Source of the DNA: Planctomycetaceae bacterium
GTDB lineage: Bacteria; Planctomycetota; Planctomycetia; Pirellulales; UBA1268
Reading direction: 5' to 3'
Length of the DNA: 55,591 bases
Assembly (NCBI GenBank): GCA_947453375.1
Contig: CANGGT010000004.1
Coordinates: 1-55,591, forward strand
Shown one piece after another: positions 25,884 to 34,494 of the stretch. The number at the start of each line of letters is the position of its first letter. The first letter of the stretch is position 1. Under the pieces are notes generated by a model. The model was not told the DNA's origin. It was given only the letters and a program-made list of their open reading frames with translations, and made no database searches. Made by a program: the position numbers and the translations under genes.

Positions 25884-26639
25884 TCACGCCGCACCGCCAC
25901 CATCGACGGTGAGCGTCTGGCCCGTGACGAACGCCGCGCCGGGACTCGTGAGAAAGTCGATGGCCCCGACGATGTCGCCGGTAGCGCCGAGCCTCCCCAG
26001 GGGCGTCCTGCGGACGATCCGCTCCCGATCGGCTTGTGAAAGCGTCGCCGAAAGCTCGGTGGTAAGAAACCCCGGGGCCACGGCGTTGACGCGGATCCCG
26101 CGTGGCCCCACCTCTCTGGCGAGACAACGGGCAAATCCCTCCAGGCCGGCCTTCGTCGCCGCATACACCGCAAGGCCCGGGCTCCCCCGGGCCGCGACGA
26201 CGCTCGACACGACCACGACCGAACCGGCCTCCGCGTCGGGCAAGGCCCGCGGCTGGGCCAGAAACTGGCGGACGCACTCCCGCACCAGGACGATCGCGCC
26301 GCCCAGGTTCACCGTCAGCATCGCATCGATGTCGGCGTCGGACATCGTGGCGAGGATCCCCTCGGCGGCCACCGCCGCATTGGCGACACAATGATCGACG
26401 CGTCCGAAGCGATCGACCGTCTTTGCCACGAATTGCCGAACGGCGGCGGAGTCGGCGGCATCGAAGTGCTCGTGGTGCACCCGGCCCGGATGCCTCGAGG
26501 CGAGGTCGTCGAGCGCCGCCGAACCGGATCGCGAAAACGTCGCGATCCGGTCGCCGCGTTCAAGGAGCCTCGATGCGACGGCCAACCCGAGCCCGCGGGA
26601 CCCGCCCGAGATGATCGTCGTCGGGGAAGGGCGTGTCAT
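25884..26639 (-). CDS. SDR oxidoreductase, FabG-like
   Basis: A 251-residue classical short-chain dehydrogenase. ISGGSRGLGLAVASRLLERG is the TGxxxGxG cofactor site, VANAAVAAEG replaces the NNAG motif, VVVSSVVAARGSPG carries the catalytic Ser, and YAATKAGLEG carries Tyr and Lys. VNAVAPGFLTTEL and TGQTLTVDGGGAA are typical of 3-oxoacyl-ACP reductases. Its ATG overlaps the stop of the ligase gene (ATGA), and an acyl carrier protein is one gene further upstream. A role in reducing a 3-oxoacyl group on the carrier protein is therefore plausible, giving a 3-hydroxyacyl substituent for the amino sugar. Reduction of a keto sugar is an alternative. Confidence 0.85.
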   Translation of the reverse strand: MTRPSPTTIISGGSRGLGLAVASRLLERGDRIATFSRSGSAALDDLASRHPGRVHHEHFDAADSAAVRQFVAKTVDRFGRVDHCVANAAVAAEGILATMSDADIDAMLTVNLGGAIVLVRECVRQFLAQPRALPDAEAGSVVVVSSVVAARGSPGLAVYAATKAGLEGFARCLAREVGPRGIRVNAVAPGFLTTELSATLSQADRERIVRRTPLGRLGATGDIVGAIDFLTSPGAAFVTGQTLTVDGGGAA

Positions 26640-28036
26640 TTGCCAACCGGTCGACGCGGCACCTTGCCCGAAGGATTCGTGAACAGCTTCCGGGTGAAGT
26701 CGAGCACCCGCGGAACGCTGTGGGGCTCGAGGGCCCCGCGACAGGCCGCCAACGCCGCTGCGCGGAGATTTTCCGGAGTGACGCCATCGGGAAGCGGATC
26801 GGCGGCGACGATCTGTGCCGCGACGATCTCGCCGGTGATCGCGCTGGGGAGGCCATAGGCCCGTGCGTCGGCGACACCGGGCACGGCGCGGAGAACGTCC
26901 TCGACCCTCCGCGGGAAAACCTTGGCCCCGCCGACGACGATCGTATCGCTTCGCCGGCCGGCGAACTCGCAGCGTTCACCGCGCCGCTCGACGAGATCGC
27001 CGGTCGCCACCTCGGCCGTATCGCGCGACAGCTGCACGAGGAGTTCCCCGTCGCTTCTGGTCGACAATCGAGCCCCGCCCGGCAAAGGGCGGCCGAGCCA
27101 TTCGGCGGGAAATCCGGGCAAGCCGTCGGACACGCGAAACACCTCGCCGAGCTCGGTGGTGGCGTAGACATGCGTGACCCGCGCCGCCGGGAAGAGGGCT
27201 CTGGCCTGTTCGAGGAGTTGGCCGTCGGCAGCCTCACCGCCGAGGGTGATCCGATCGAGCCGCATCCTGCCGACGGCGTCGGTATCTCCGGAGGCGATTA
27301 CGCGACGCAGGAGCGTCGGAGTGGCGGGGAGAATCGTGACGCCCTCATCCGCCGCCGCGCGGGCGACGCAATCCGGATCGCGTGATGCCGGCACAATCAC
27401 CCGCCCGCCGGTGAGGATCGCCTGCAACCAAACCTGGGTCCCGGCCCAACGGGTGGCGTCATAGACGAGGATCCAACCACGTCCATGCCACTGCTCCGCG
27501 AGCCGGGCCGCGGCGAGGAGGGAATCCCAGGAGTGTTCCACGAGCTTCGGTGGACCGCTCGTCCCTGACGTCGCCACGACGATCTGGGGCGAAGACGAGT
27601 CGAATTCGCGCCGTGTCCGCCCTTGCGGCGGCGGCGGCTCCACGGCGAGATCGTCCCCGCAGACACTCCAATCGCGCAGTTCTCCGACGAGATCCCGCGA
27701 ATCCTCGGCCACGAGGGCCAGCGGAACGCGTTGGCGACCGCAGGCCGCGACGAGGGCGATGAGGGGAGCAAGACCGCTCGCCCGGGCGACGATGCCAATC
27801 GGCCGCACGTCGGTGAGGCGACGCTCGAGGACGGCGACGTCTCCGGCGAGGGTACCGTAGGAAACGGCCCGGCGGAGCTCAGCTCCGTGCCCGGCCGCCG
27901 TGACGATGGCGACACGGTCGGCATCGCTGGCGGCCACCGCATCGATGGCAGCTGCCAGGCGTGCCGGCGCCGACACGTCGGCTACCTCCGGTGCCGGAGC
28001 GGGAGTGGAGACGGGTGTCGGAAATGGGGATGACAT
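26636..28036 (-). CDS. AMP-forming acyl ligase (ANL superfamily)
   Basis: A 466-residue adenylate-forming enzyme. IVVATSGTSGPPKLVEHSW near residues 152-170 is the ATP/phosphate loop, VTHVYATTELGEVFRV the adenine and acyl-binding motif, VATGDLVERRGERCEFAGRRSD the hinge region, and NPSGKVPRR the C-terminal catalytic Lys (about residue 455). It activates a carboxylic acid with ATP and should load it on CoA or on the acyl carrier protein encoded 62 bp upstream. At 466 residues, it is shorter than most acyl-CoA synthetases. The first 30 residues are Pro/Ala rich and not conserved, so a later start is possible. Overlap with the SDR gene supports a joint pathway. Confidence 0.85.
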   Translation of the reverse strand: MSSPFPTPVSTPAPAPEVADVSAPARLAAAIDAVAASDADRVAIVTAAGHGAELRRAVSYGTLAGDVAVLERRLTDVRPIGIVARASGLAPLIALVAACGRQRVPLALVAEDSRDLVGELRDWSVCGDDLAVEPPPPQGRTRREFDSSSPQIVVATSGTSGPPKLVEHSWDSLLAAARLAEQWHGRGWILVYDATRWAGTQVWLQAILTGGRVIVPASRDPDCVARAAADEGVTILPATPTLLRRVIASGDTDAVGRMRLDRITLGGEAADGQLLEQARALFPAARVTHVYATTELGEVFRVSDGLPGFPAEWLGRPLPGGARLSTRSDGELLVQLSRDTAEVATGDLVERRGERCEFAGRRSDTIVVGGAKVFPRRVEDVLRAVPGVADARAYGLPSAITGEIVAAQIVAADPLPDGVTPENLRAAALAACRGALEPHSVPRVLDFTRKLFTNPSGKVPRRPVGK

Positions 28037-28098
28037 GATCGTGGCCGGGGTGCGGAAGTGACGGAAGGCTCGATGGTCTGGAAAACGTGGAACGCTGA

Positions 28099-28389
28099 CT
28101 ACGTGTGGCCTGCAATCGCGGCCGCATAGAGCGTCACGAGATGTTCGACGGAGCGGAGCGGCGGATGGGGCGCCGTTGCCCGGGCATCACGGAAGGGATC
28201 GACGCCGAGCGAACGCTCGAGGAGGACGATGATCTGCGCCAGGTCGAGCGAATCGAGACCGAGATCGCCGCCGAGAAGGGCAGAAGCGGGAGTCTCGCGC
28301 GGCGGTCGACCGGTATCCCGGTAGACCGCCAGGATGGCTTCGCGCACCGCCGCGGCAACGTCTCGCGACTCGCCGTTGATGGCCGTCAT
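28099..28389 (-). CDS. Acyl carrier protein
   Basis: A 96-residue acidic helical protein. GLDSLDLAQIIVLLE near residues 44-58 is the DSL phosphopantetheine attachment site, with Ser47 as the modified residue, followed by the usual helix pattern. The C-terminus SVEHLVTLYAAAIAG is the last carrier-protein helix. The ATG at 28389 overlaps the stop of the PglC-like transferase (ATGA). An upstream extension of the frame runs antisense-like through that gene and is not real. It is a dedicated carrier, distinct from the housekeeping AcpP in its place and sequence. It probably works with the ligase and reductase just downstream. Confidence 0.88.
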   Translation of the reverse strand: MTAINGESRDVAAAVREAILAVYRDTGRPPRETPASALLGGDLGLDSLDLAQIIVLLERSLGVDPFRDARATAPHPPLRSVEHLVTLYAAAIAGHT

Positions 28390-29063
28390 GGCTCGAACTC
28401 CTTCATCGTCGCCGATCCCGCCCCGGCAATCCCCCGCCCCGTGAGCCCCTGCCAGACAACGACGCCGACCGTGGCAGCGAGGATGCCGACATCGACCAGT
28501 GGAGCGTACCAGCGGGAGAGCATCTCGACGTATCGTACGTCGAGTTCGAGTCGGGCGGGCCAATCGAGTCTGTTTCGCCCCCAAACCTGGGCCAGACCGG
28601 TAAGCCCCGGCCGCGCGTCCAGCCGGCGAATCTGCCGGGAATTGTACCGGGCGACATAGCGCAGCGGGAGCGGCCGGGGGCCGATCAGGCTCATGTCCCC
28701 ACTGAGAACGCTCAGCAGCTGCGGGAGTTCGTCGAGGCTCGTGCGGCGGAGGAAGCGGCCGAATCCCCCCAGCCGCTCCGCATCGGAGAGCGGCACGCCG
28801 TCCCCGTCGACCGCTTCGGACATCGAGCGGAACTTCCCGATCACGATCGGAGCCCCGCGCCGACCGGCCCGCCTGTCGAAATAGAAAGCCGGATATCCGA
28901 GCACGATCACCACTGCGGCCCACACCAGCAACAACACCGGGAGGAGCAAGACCAACAGAGACCCCGCGATGATGGCGTCGGCCGCCCGTTTGACGAACCC
29001 TTCGTAGAAGGACCCCGGACCGGAGGGGAGCGGCGTGGCACCGTCCTGCAGATTGTCGGGCAC
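28386..29063 (-). CDS. PglC-like phosphoglycosyl transferase (bacterial sugar transferase)
   Basis: A 225-residue monotopic phosphoglycosyl transferase. It transfers a sugar phosphate from UDP-sugar to undecaprenyl phosphate, the first membrane step of glycan assembly. The re-entrant helix SLLVLLLPVLLLVWAAVVIVLG near the N-terminus is followed by FDRRAGRRGAPIVIGKFRSM, LRRTSLDELPQLLSVLSGDM (catalytic Asp-Glu), SLIGPRPLP and RPGLTGLAQV. The length matches PglC and not the longer WbaP/PglB-type proteins. The start is GTG 29063, chosen for GGAGGA 8-9 bases upstream and because it avoids the aminotransferase gene. The stop overlaps the ACP start. Confidence 0.92.
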   Translation of the reverse strand: MPDNLQDGATPLPSGPGSFYEGFVKRAADAIIAGSLLVLLLPVLLLVWAAVVIVLGYPAFYFDRRAGRRGAPIVIGKFRSMSEAVDGDGVPLSDAERLGGFGRFLRRTSLDELPQLLSVLSGDMSLIGPRPLPLRYVARYNSRQIRRLDARPGLTGLAQVWGRNRLDWPARLELDVRYVEMLSRWYAPLVDVGILAATVGVVVWQGLTGRGIAGAGSATMKEFEP

Positions 29064-29109
29064 GACTCCGTTCCTCCGAGGTCCGATCCGCCGCGAACGG
29101 GATCGCGGC

Positions 29110-30345
29110 TCAAGCCCGCCCCTGGCAGGATGCGATCGTCTCGCAGACTTCGTCAATGACCGCCGAATCGACATGGGGTCCGATCGGGAGCGACAGGCTC
29201 CGGGCCGAGAGCACGTCGGTGACAGGCAGGTCGGCCCGCCCCTCGTGGAACCGGCGAAACGCCGCCTGACGATGGCAGGGGGGATCATAGTACGTCCGCG
29301 TCTCGATCCCACGCAGGGCCAGAGCCCGGCGGAGGTCGTCGCGGGTGGCGCCGAACTCCCCCGGATCGACGGCGATCGAGAAGTCTTTGTGGCTCGAGGT
29401 GTCGCCCGGAAGGATCGCAACGAACTCGATCCCTGCCATCCCCTCGAGCCCCTTCCTGTAGGCCCCGGCAATGCCCCGGCGGTGGGCCGCCACGTCGTCC
29501 AGCCTCTCCAATCCCAGCCATGCCGTGGCGGCGCACATCTCGGGCATCCGCCCATTGCAGCCCGAGAACGCCGCGTCATAGGAACCGTCGTTGCCGTACT
29601 CGCGCCCCACGCGGATCAGCGCCGCGAGGCAATCGCAGTCGGTGGCGACGATCCCCCCCTCACCGGCGACGAGGAGTTTCGTCGGCGAGAGGCTGAAGAC
29701 CTGCGCCGTCGCCCCGCCCCCGACCGGCAGCCCCGCCTGTTTGGCACCAAACCCATGGGCCGCATCGATCACGAGCGGGAGCCGGTGTTGCCGGGCAACC
29801 TCGCGGAGCCCGGCGACATCGCACGGGTTTCCAAAATTGTGGCAGGCCGAGATCGCCACGGTGCGCGGAGTGATCGCCGCCGCCACCGCCTCGGACCGGG
29901 CATTGGTCGACAGCGGATCGACATCGACAAACACAGGCCGGAGGCTGTTCCAGACGACCGCAGCCGGGCCAGCGAGGAAGGTGAAACTCGGCATCACGAC
30001 CTCACCACCGGCCGCGATCGGCCGTCCCTCGGGCAGCACTGCCGCCGTCAAGCATTCCCCCCGCGATGGCGCCCGGCATCCCTGCTCGGCGAGTTCGGCG
30101 AGGGCGCGGTACACGAGCATCAATCCGGTCGTGCAGCTGCTGACGCCGATGGCATGCCGGACGCCGAGATGGGCCGCGGCAGCTGACTCGAGACGCTCGA
30201 GGTACGGGCCTTTCGTCAACCTCCCCGAGCGGCAGATCGCCTCGAGGTGTGGCTGGAGTTCTTCCGCCGCGGGAAGGGCCGGACGCACGAAGGGCACTCG
30301 AACCGAACCTTCAGCCGCCACGGGCAGACCTTTCTGTGATGGCAC
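29110..30345 (-). CDS. DegT/DnrJ/EryC1 family sugar aminotransferase
   Basis: A 411-residue PLP enzyme that converts a nucleotide-linked 4-keto-6-deoxy sugar to the 4-amino sugar. VRVPFVRPALPAAEEL starts the fold, LPLVIDAAHGFGAKQAG has the Asp that contacts the pyridine nitrogen, and FSLSPTKLLVAGEGG carries the PLP-binding Lys. VGREYGNDGSYDAAFSGCNGRMPE matches the VioA/QdtB-like subgroup that makes 4-amino-4,6-dideoxyhexoses. It follows the PglF-like dehydratase and precedes the PglC-like transferase, matching the PglF-PglE-PglC order of action. The ATG at 30345 overlaps the dehydratase end by 35 bp; GTG 30297 is an alternative start. The exact sugar is unknown. Confidence 0.9.
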   Translation of the reverse strand: MPSQKGLPVAAEGSVRVPFVRPALPAAEELQPHLEAICRSGRLTKGPYLERLESAAAAHLGVRHAIGVSSCTTGLMLVYRALAELAEQGCRAPSRGECLTAAVLPEGRPIAAGGEVVMPSFTFLAGPAAVVWNSLRPVFVDVDPLSTNARSEAVAAAITPRTVAISACHNFGNPCDVAGLREVARQHRLPLVIDAAHGFGAKQAGLPVGGGATAQVFSLSPTKLLVAGEGGIVATDCDCLAALIRVGREYGNDGSYDAAFSGCNGRMPEMCAATAWLGLERLDDVAAHRRGIAGAYRKGLEGMAGIEFVAILPGDTSSHKDFSIAVDPGEFGATRDDLRRALALRGIETRTYYDPPCHRQAAFRRFHEGRADLPVTDVLSARSLSLPIGPHVDSAVIDEVCETIASCQGRA

Positions 30346-32323
30346 CGGGCTGACCGATGGCCCGCTCCCTCCCTCCCGAGGCTTCGGGCCCGGAAAGCGC
30401 AGCGGATCGGTATTCCGGGACGATCCGCCGGAGACCTTCCCGGATCACATCCGGGGATTCGCCCGGAAGAGCCTTGAGTTGGTCGAAGAGACGCTCGACG
30501 TCTTCCAAGACCGCCGTTCGTCCGACGACACAGCATACCTTGGGATGCGATGTCTGCACCCTGGCCTCCTCCGCGGAGAAGAGCTCCTCGGCGAGTTTCT
30601 CCCCTGGCTGGAGTCCGGTGAACTCGATCCCGATCTCCTCCTCGTCGGAGCCGGACAGGGAGATCATGTCGCGGGCGAGGTCGACGATCTTCACGGCAGG
30701 CCCCATGTCGAGGAGAAAGATCTCCCCTCCTTTGGCCGCCGCGGCGGCCTGGATCACGAGCTGCGCTGCCTCGGGGATCGTCATGAAGAACCGTTCGACG
30801 TCGGGGTGGGTGATCGTCACAGGCCCACCACGGAGAATCTGCTCCCGGAACTTCGGCACGACGCTGCCGTTGCTTCCGAGGACGTTCCCGAAACGGACAA
30901 CCACGAACTTCGTTCGCGCCGTGGCCGCGAACGCCTGGACAAAGCGCTCGGCGATGAGCTTCGAACACCCCATGACGCTCGAAGGATTCACCGCTTTGTC
31001 AGTCGAGATGGCGACGAAGCGGCCGACGGCGTACTCCTCGGCGAGTCGGACGAGGAGGCGGGTGCCGAAACAGTTGTTGGTAATCGCCTCGCCGGGGTTG
31101 TGCTCGAGCATCGACACGTGCTTGTGGGCCGCCGCGTGGAACACCAGATCGGGCCGGTGCGTTTCGAACACGCGCCGCGTCCTCGACTCATCGAGGATGT
31201 CGGCGAGGACGAGGTCAATCGGCACGCCCGTGCGCAGGGCCTGCAAATCGTTGCCGACATCGAACAGGGCGTTCTCGGCACGCTCGACGATGACGAGCCG
31301 CCGGGGGCGGTAGCGGAGGATCTGCCGACAGATCTCCGACCCGATCGAACCGCCCCCACCCGTGACGAGCACGACCCGGTCGCGGACCATCCCCTCGATC
31401 GCCGAGTCATCGAGGACGACCGGCTCCCGGCGGAGGAGATCGCGGATCTCGACCGGCCGGAGCATGCTTGGTGAGGCGACAGCTCCCCCCGCAGCGAGCA
31501 ATTCGCCCATGGAGGGAATCACCTTGACGCTTGCGCCGAATTCGGCCGCATCGCTGAGGAGGCGACGGAACACCGGCCTGGAGATCTCACCGGCGGTGAC
31601 GAGGATCTCGTCGACAGGACGCTGTCGGAGCACTGTCAGCGCGTCGCCGACGCCGCCGAGCACCCGGATCCCGGCGATCCGCGACCCGCGGACGAGGGCG
31701 TTGTCGTCGAGAAAACCGACGACGATGTAGGAAGGCGAATGATTCGCGACGAGGTTCCGCGCGAGGAGTTCGCCGGTCTCGGTGGCGCCGACGATCAACG
31801 CCGAACGCACATCGCCGGCAGTGACCCATGGGCGGAACACCTCCCGGATCGTCCTCGGCAGCGCGCGAAGAGTGCCGATGAGGAGCATCGTCGACGCCCA
31901 ATCGATCACCAGGACGCTGCGGGGAAGCCGCTGCCGCAGCCCCGGGAGATCACCGACTGCCTCTCGGAAGACGTCGATCGCGACCAGCGCCAACGTGGCC
32001 AGGGTGGTGGTGAAGGCAAGCCGACCGAGATCGGCGAACGACAGCCGGCCGAACAGCCAGCGGAACTGGCCGTGGAGGAGGAACACGACGGTCTTGACGA
32101 CGACCACCCAGACGACCGTGTCACGGAACATCCCCAGCATCCGGGCATCGGGCTGGAAGTCCCAGCGAGTCCAGAAGGCGACGAACCAGGCGACAAGAAA
32201 AAGCACCACGTGGGCGACGACCATCGCCGCCATCCTGCCGCCGAACCACGACGCCCGCGACCGCAGTCCCGTCCACCAGGGACGGTGCGGAGCTGGGGTG
32301 AAAGGGGTGGAGTCTGGCGACAT
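30311..32323 (-). CDS. Membrane-bound NDP-sugar 4,6-dehydratase, PglF/CapD-like
   Basis: A 670-residue protein. About four N-terminal membrane helices (MAAMVVAHVVLFLVAWFVAF, VWVVVVKTVVFLLHG and two more) precede a CoA-binding-like domain (SALIVGATETGELLARNL) and the SDR dehydratase domain. The latter has VLVTGGGGSIGSEICRQI near 318, HAAAHKHVSMLEHNP near 396, ISTDKAVNPSSVMGCSK near 439 with Met in place of the usual catalytic Tyr, and RFGNVLGSNGSVVP. Long-chain dehydratases of this type convert UDP-GlcNAc to the 4-keto-6-deoxy sugar. ATG 32323 was chosen because membrane similarity starts shortly after; the frame is open to 32527. It heads the minus-strand operon, divergent from the export gene. 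Confidence 0.9.
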   Translation of the reverse strand: MSPDSTPFTPAPHRPWWTGLRSRASWFGGRMAAMVVAHVVLFLVAWFVAFWTRWDFQPDARMLGMFRDTVVWVVVVKTVVFLLHGQFRWLFGRLSFADLGRLAFTTTLATLALVAIDVFREAVGDLPGLRQRLPRSVLVIDWASTMLLIGTLRALPRTIREVFRPWVTAGDVRSALIVGATETGELLARNLVANHSPSYIVVGFLDDNALVRGSRIAGIRVLGGVGDALTVLRQRPVDEILVTAGEISRPVFRRLLSDAAEFGASVKVIPSMGELLAAGGAVASPSMLRPVEIRDLLRREPVVLDDSAIEGMVRDRVVLVTGGGGSIGSEICRQILRYRPRRLVIVERAENALFDVGNDLQALRTGVPIDLVLADILDESRTRRVFETHRPDLVFHAAAHKHVSMLEHNPGEAITNNCFGTRLLVRLAEEYAVGRFVAISTDKAVNPSSVMGCSKLIAERFVQAFAATARTKFVVVRFGNVLGSNGSVVPKFREQILRGGPVTITHPDVERFFMTIPEAAQLVIQAAAAAKGGEIFLLDMGPAVKIVDLARDMISLSGSDEEEIGIEFTGLQPGEKLAEELFSAEEARVQTSHPKVCCVVGRTAVLEDVERLFDQLKALPGESPDVIREGLRRIVPEYRSAALSGPEASGGRERAIGQPGAITERSARGG

Positions 32324-32560
32324 GGGAAGCCGGGGAGCTTGAGGCGATCGGGCAGGGAGCGCCCAACCGCGACCATCAGAAGGTAGGGGGAGATCCTCGG
32401 AGAGACAACGAATGAGGGGATTGCGGGGCTGCCATACGAAATCCCGTCGGCCTTCCGGGGGCGATTCGGCCCGTCCGGGACAGATGTCGCCGCCGACAAA
32501 ACCGGCAGAATCGGCAAAGTCTTCCAACCCCGCCGGCCGATGATTCCGAGGACGCCGATT

Positions 32561-32574
32561 TTACCGGCCGGTAA
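32561..32574. promoter_or_regulatory. 14-bp perfect palindrome just before the export gene
   Basis: TTACCGGCCGGTAA lies 10 bases before the ATG at 32585 and directly abuts the GGAG ribosome binding site at 32575-32578. It sits in the 261-bp region between the divergent dehydratase operon and the export gene. It could be an operator or an RNA hairpin that masks translation of the export gene. No matching regulator gene was seen. Confidence 0.45.
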
Positions 32575-32584
32575 GGAGTGAGGC

Positions 32585-33982
32585 ATGCCCCGAGTCAGCA
32601 ATCCGAACAACCGCGTCGCGACGGGATGCTTCCATCCAGACAGCCCGTCCCACTCGCTGGTGCTCCGCGTCCTCGTCGCGGCCATGCTCCTCGTCAGCGG
32701 CGGCGGCTGCAACATCTATGGCCGGCCGCAACGGACCGCGTCGCACGAAGCCACGCTCAAGGCCAATTGCGAGGGCGACCCCGCCAAGATACCCGCCAAG
32801 GAATTGGCGAAGGTGTCGCTGCCGCCGTATGTCATCGAACCGCCAGACATCCTCCTCATCGATGCCTTGCGCATCGTGCCGAAGCCTCCGTTCCGCATCC
32901 AGTCGTTCGATTCGCTCCAGGTGATCGTCGAGGGGACGCTTCTCGAGCAGCCGATCAACGGCATTTACGTCGTCGAGCCGGGTGGGCTCCTCGATCTCGG
33001 GCCTTCTTACGGAAAGGTCGCGGTCGGCGGCAAGTCGCTCGACGAGGCTCAGGACGCGGTCTTCCGCCATCTCAAGCGGGTCCTCCGTGAGCCGCAGGTG
33101 TCGCTCACGCTCGCTCAGGCGGCGGGCCAGCAACAAGTTTCGGGCGAGCATCTCGTCGGCCCCGACGGCACGATCAATCTCGGCACCTACGGCAGCGTCT
33201 ATGTCACCGGCATGACGCTCGACGAGGCGAAGGAGGCGATCGAGGGTCAACTCGACAAGTTCCTCGACGCGCCGCTCGTGAGTGTCGACGTGTTCAGCTA
33301 CAACTCGAAGGTCTATTACGTGATCACCGAGGGCGCTGGCCAGGGGGACAACGTCGCCCGGTTCCCGGTGACGGGGAACGAGACGGTCCTCGACGCCATC
33401 GCCCAGATCAACGGCCTGTCGAAGCTCTCGAGCAAGGAGATCTGGATCGCCCGTCCCGCGCCTTCGGGGATCGGCTGCGACCAGGTGCTCCCGGTCGACA
33501 TCGACGCGATCATGCGGGGGGGCGCCACGGCGACCAACTACCAACTCCTCCCCGGCGACCGAGTGTTCATCGCCCAGGATCCGTGGATCGCCTTCAACGG
33601 GATCATCGAGAAGGTCACCTCGCCGTTCGAACAGATCCTGGGATCGACGCTCCTCGGTGCCCAGACGGTCTACACCTTCCAGCGTGGTGCCAACTTCGGA
33701 CTTGGTGGTGTCTGCTGGGTTGCCCGCGAGGTGTACGGCGAGGAAAACCCCAACTGGCTCCTGTTCCGGGCCTGGTTGCTGACCGAAGCCCCCGTCTGGC
33801 TGCGTGACACCTACGCCACCCACGGCGAGGCCTTCGCCGCCTGGATCCACGACAAGCCACTGGCGAAGCTGGCCGTGCGGTCCCTCATGGACACCATCCT
33901 CGCCTTCCGTGGAGCCGAACTTGCGGAACGCTGGGGGATCGACACGGAGACGGCTGTCCCAGCCGCTGGCTCCCTCCGCTGA
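32585..33982 (+). CDS. Wza-like polysaccharide export lipoprotein with extra C-terminal domain
   Basis: A 465-residue outer membrane export protein. A hydrophobic stretch LRVLVAAMLLVSGGGC (Cys42) looks like a lipoprotein signal, although the lipobox is not canonical. Two similar poly_export/SLBB-like segments follow: VEPGGLLDLGPSYGKVAVGGK near 130 and VGPDGTINLGTYGSVYVTGM near 191. A third, more diverged segment surrounds LLPGDRVFIAQDP. Residues from about 375 on, GGVCWVAREVYGEENPNWL, then LLFRAWLLTEAPVWL and WIHDKPLAKLAVRSLMD, form an additional domain. It resembles the CFI-box region of other secreted proteins. The ATG has GGAG 6 bases upstream. It is divergent from the Pgl-like operon, so it likely exports that glycan. 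Confidence 0.85.
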   Translation: MPRVSNPNNRVATGCFHPDSPSHSLVLRVLVAAMLLVSGGGCNIYGRPQRTASHEATLKANCEGDPAKIPAKELAKVSLPPYVIEPPDILLIDALRIVPKPPFRIQSFDSLQVIVEGTLLEQPINGIYVVEPGGLLDLGPSYGKVAVGGKSLDEAQDAVFRHLKRVLREPQVSLTLAQAAGQQQVSGEHLVGPDGTINLGTYGSVYVTGMTLDEAKEAIEGQLDKFLDAPLVSVDVFSYNSKVYYVITEGAGQGDNVARFPVTGNETVLDAIAQINGLSKLSSKEIWIARPAPSGIGCDQVLPVDIDAIMRGGATATNYQLLPGDRVFIAQDPWIAFNGIIEKVTSPFEQILGSTLLGAQTVYTFQRGANFGLGGVCWVAREVYGEENPNWLLFRAWLLTEAPVWLRDTYATHGEAFAAWIHDKPLAKLAVRSLMDTILAFRGAELAERWGIDTETAVPAAGSLR

Positions 33983-34089
33983 AACCGCGGCATTCCCCCG
34001 GTCCCGGCTCCCGAGTCCGTGCAATCGGGGCCGCTTGGCTTAGACTACAGTTACCCGACAGCATCCCCACCAGTCCGGAGGTTGCCTCA

Positions 34090-34494
34090 ATGCCCAGCCG
34101 CAAGACGTTCTCGATGGCCTGCCGGATCGCCTTGCCCGTGACGGCACTGCTGCTCGTCGGCACCTTCGCGTCAACCGCCGCGGCCCAACAGGGCCGGACG
34201 CCGTTTTCCGATTATCAGGGGCGCAGGGGTCTCAGTCCGTACACGGCTTTGGGTTTCCAGGGAGACAATCCCAACACCGGCGCTGCCCTGGGCGCCCTCC
34301 AAAACATCATTCGTCCTCAGCAACTCCAAGCGGCTCAGCTCCGACAGCAGCAGACCTTGGGTCGGCAACTCAACGGCGTGCAGGGGCAGGTGAAGTCGAT
34401 GCAGCGAGGGGGCGGCCAGACGTACAACACGATCCGCGCCACCGGTCACAGCGCCACGTTTCAAAACACATCCCACTTCTACCCCAATCGTTGA
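34090..34494 (+). CDS. Small secreted hypothetical protein
   Basis: A 134-residue protein without a family I recognise. Residues 1-32 are a signal peptide (MACRIALPVTALLLVGTFAS, cleavage expected after TAAA). The mature part is short and Gln/Asn rich: LSPYTALGFQGDNPNTGAALGALQNIIRPQ, then QLRQQQTLGRQLNGVQGQVKSMQ, which is helical or coiled-coil-like, ending with HSATFQNTSHFYPNR. It has a good GGAGG ribosome binding site 8 bases before the ATG and follows the export gene by 107 bp. The stop codon overlaps a TTG start of the next gene. A role at the cell surface with the exported glycan is possible but not shown. Confidence 0.7.
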   Translation: MPSRKTFSMACRIALPVTALLLVGTFASTAAAQQGRTPFSDYQGRRGLSPYTALGFQGDNPNTGAALGALQNIIRPQQLQAAQLRQQQTLGRQLNGVQGQVKSMQRGGGQTYNTIRATGHSATFQNTSHFYPNR

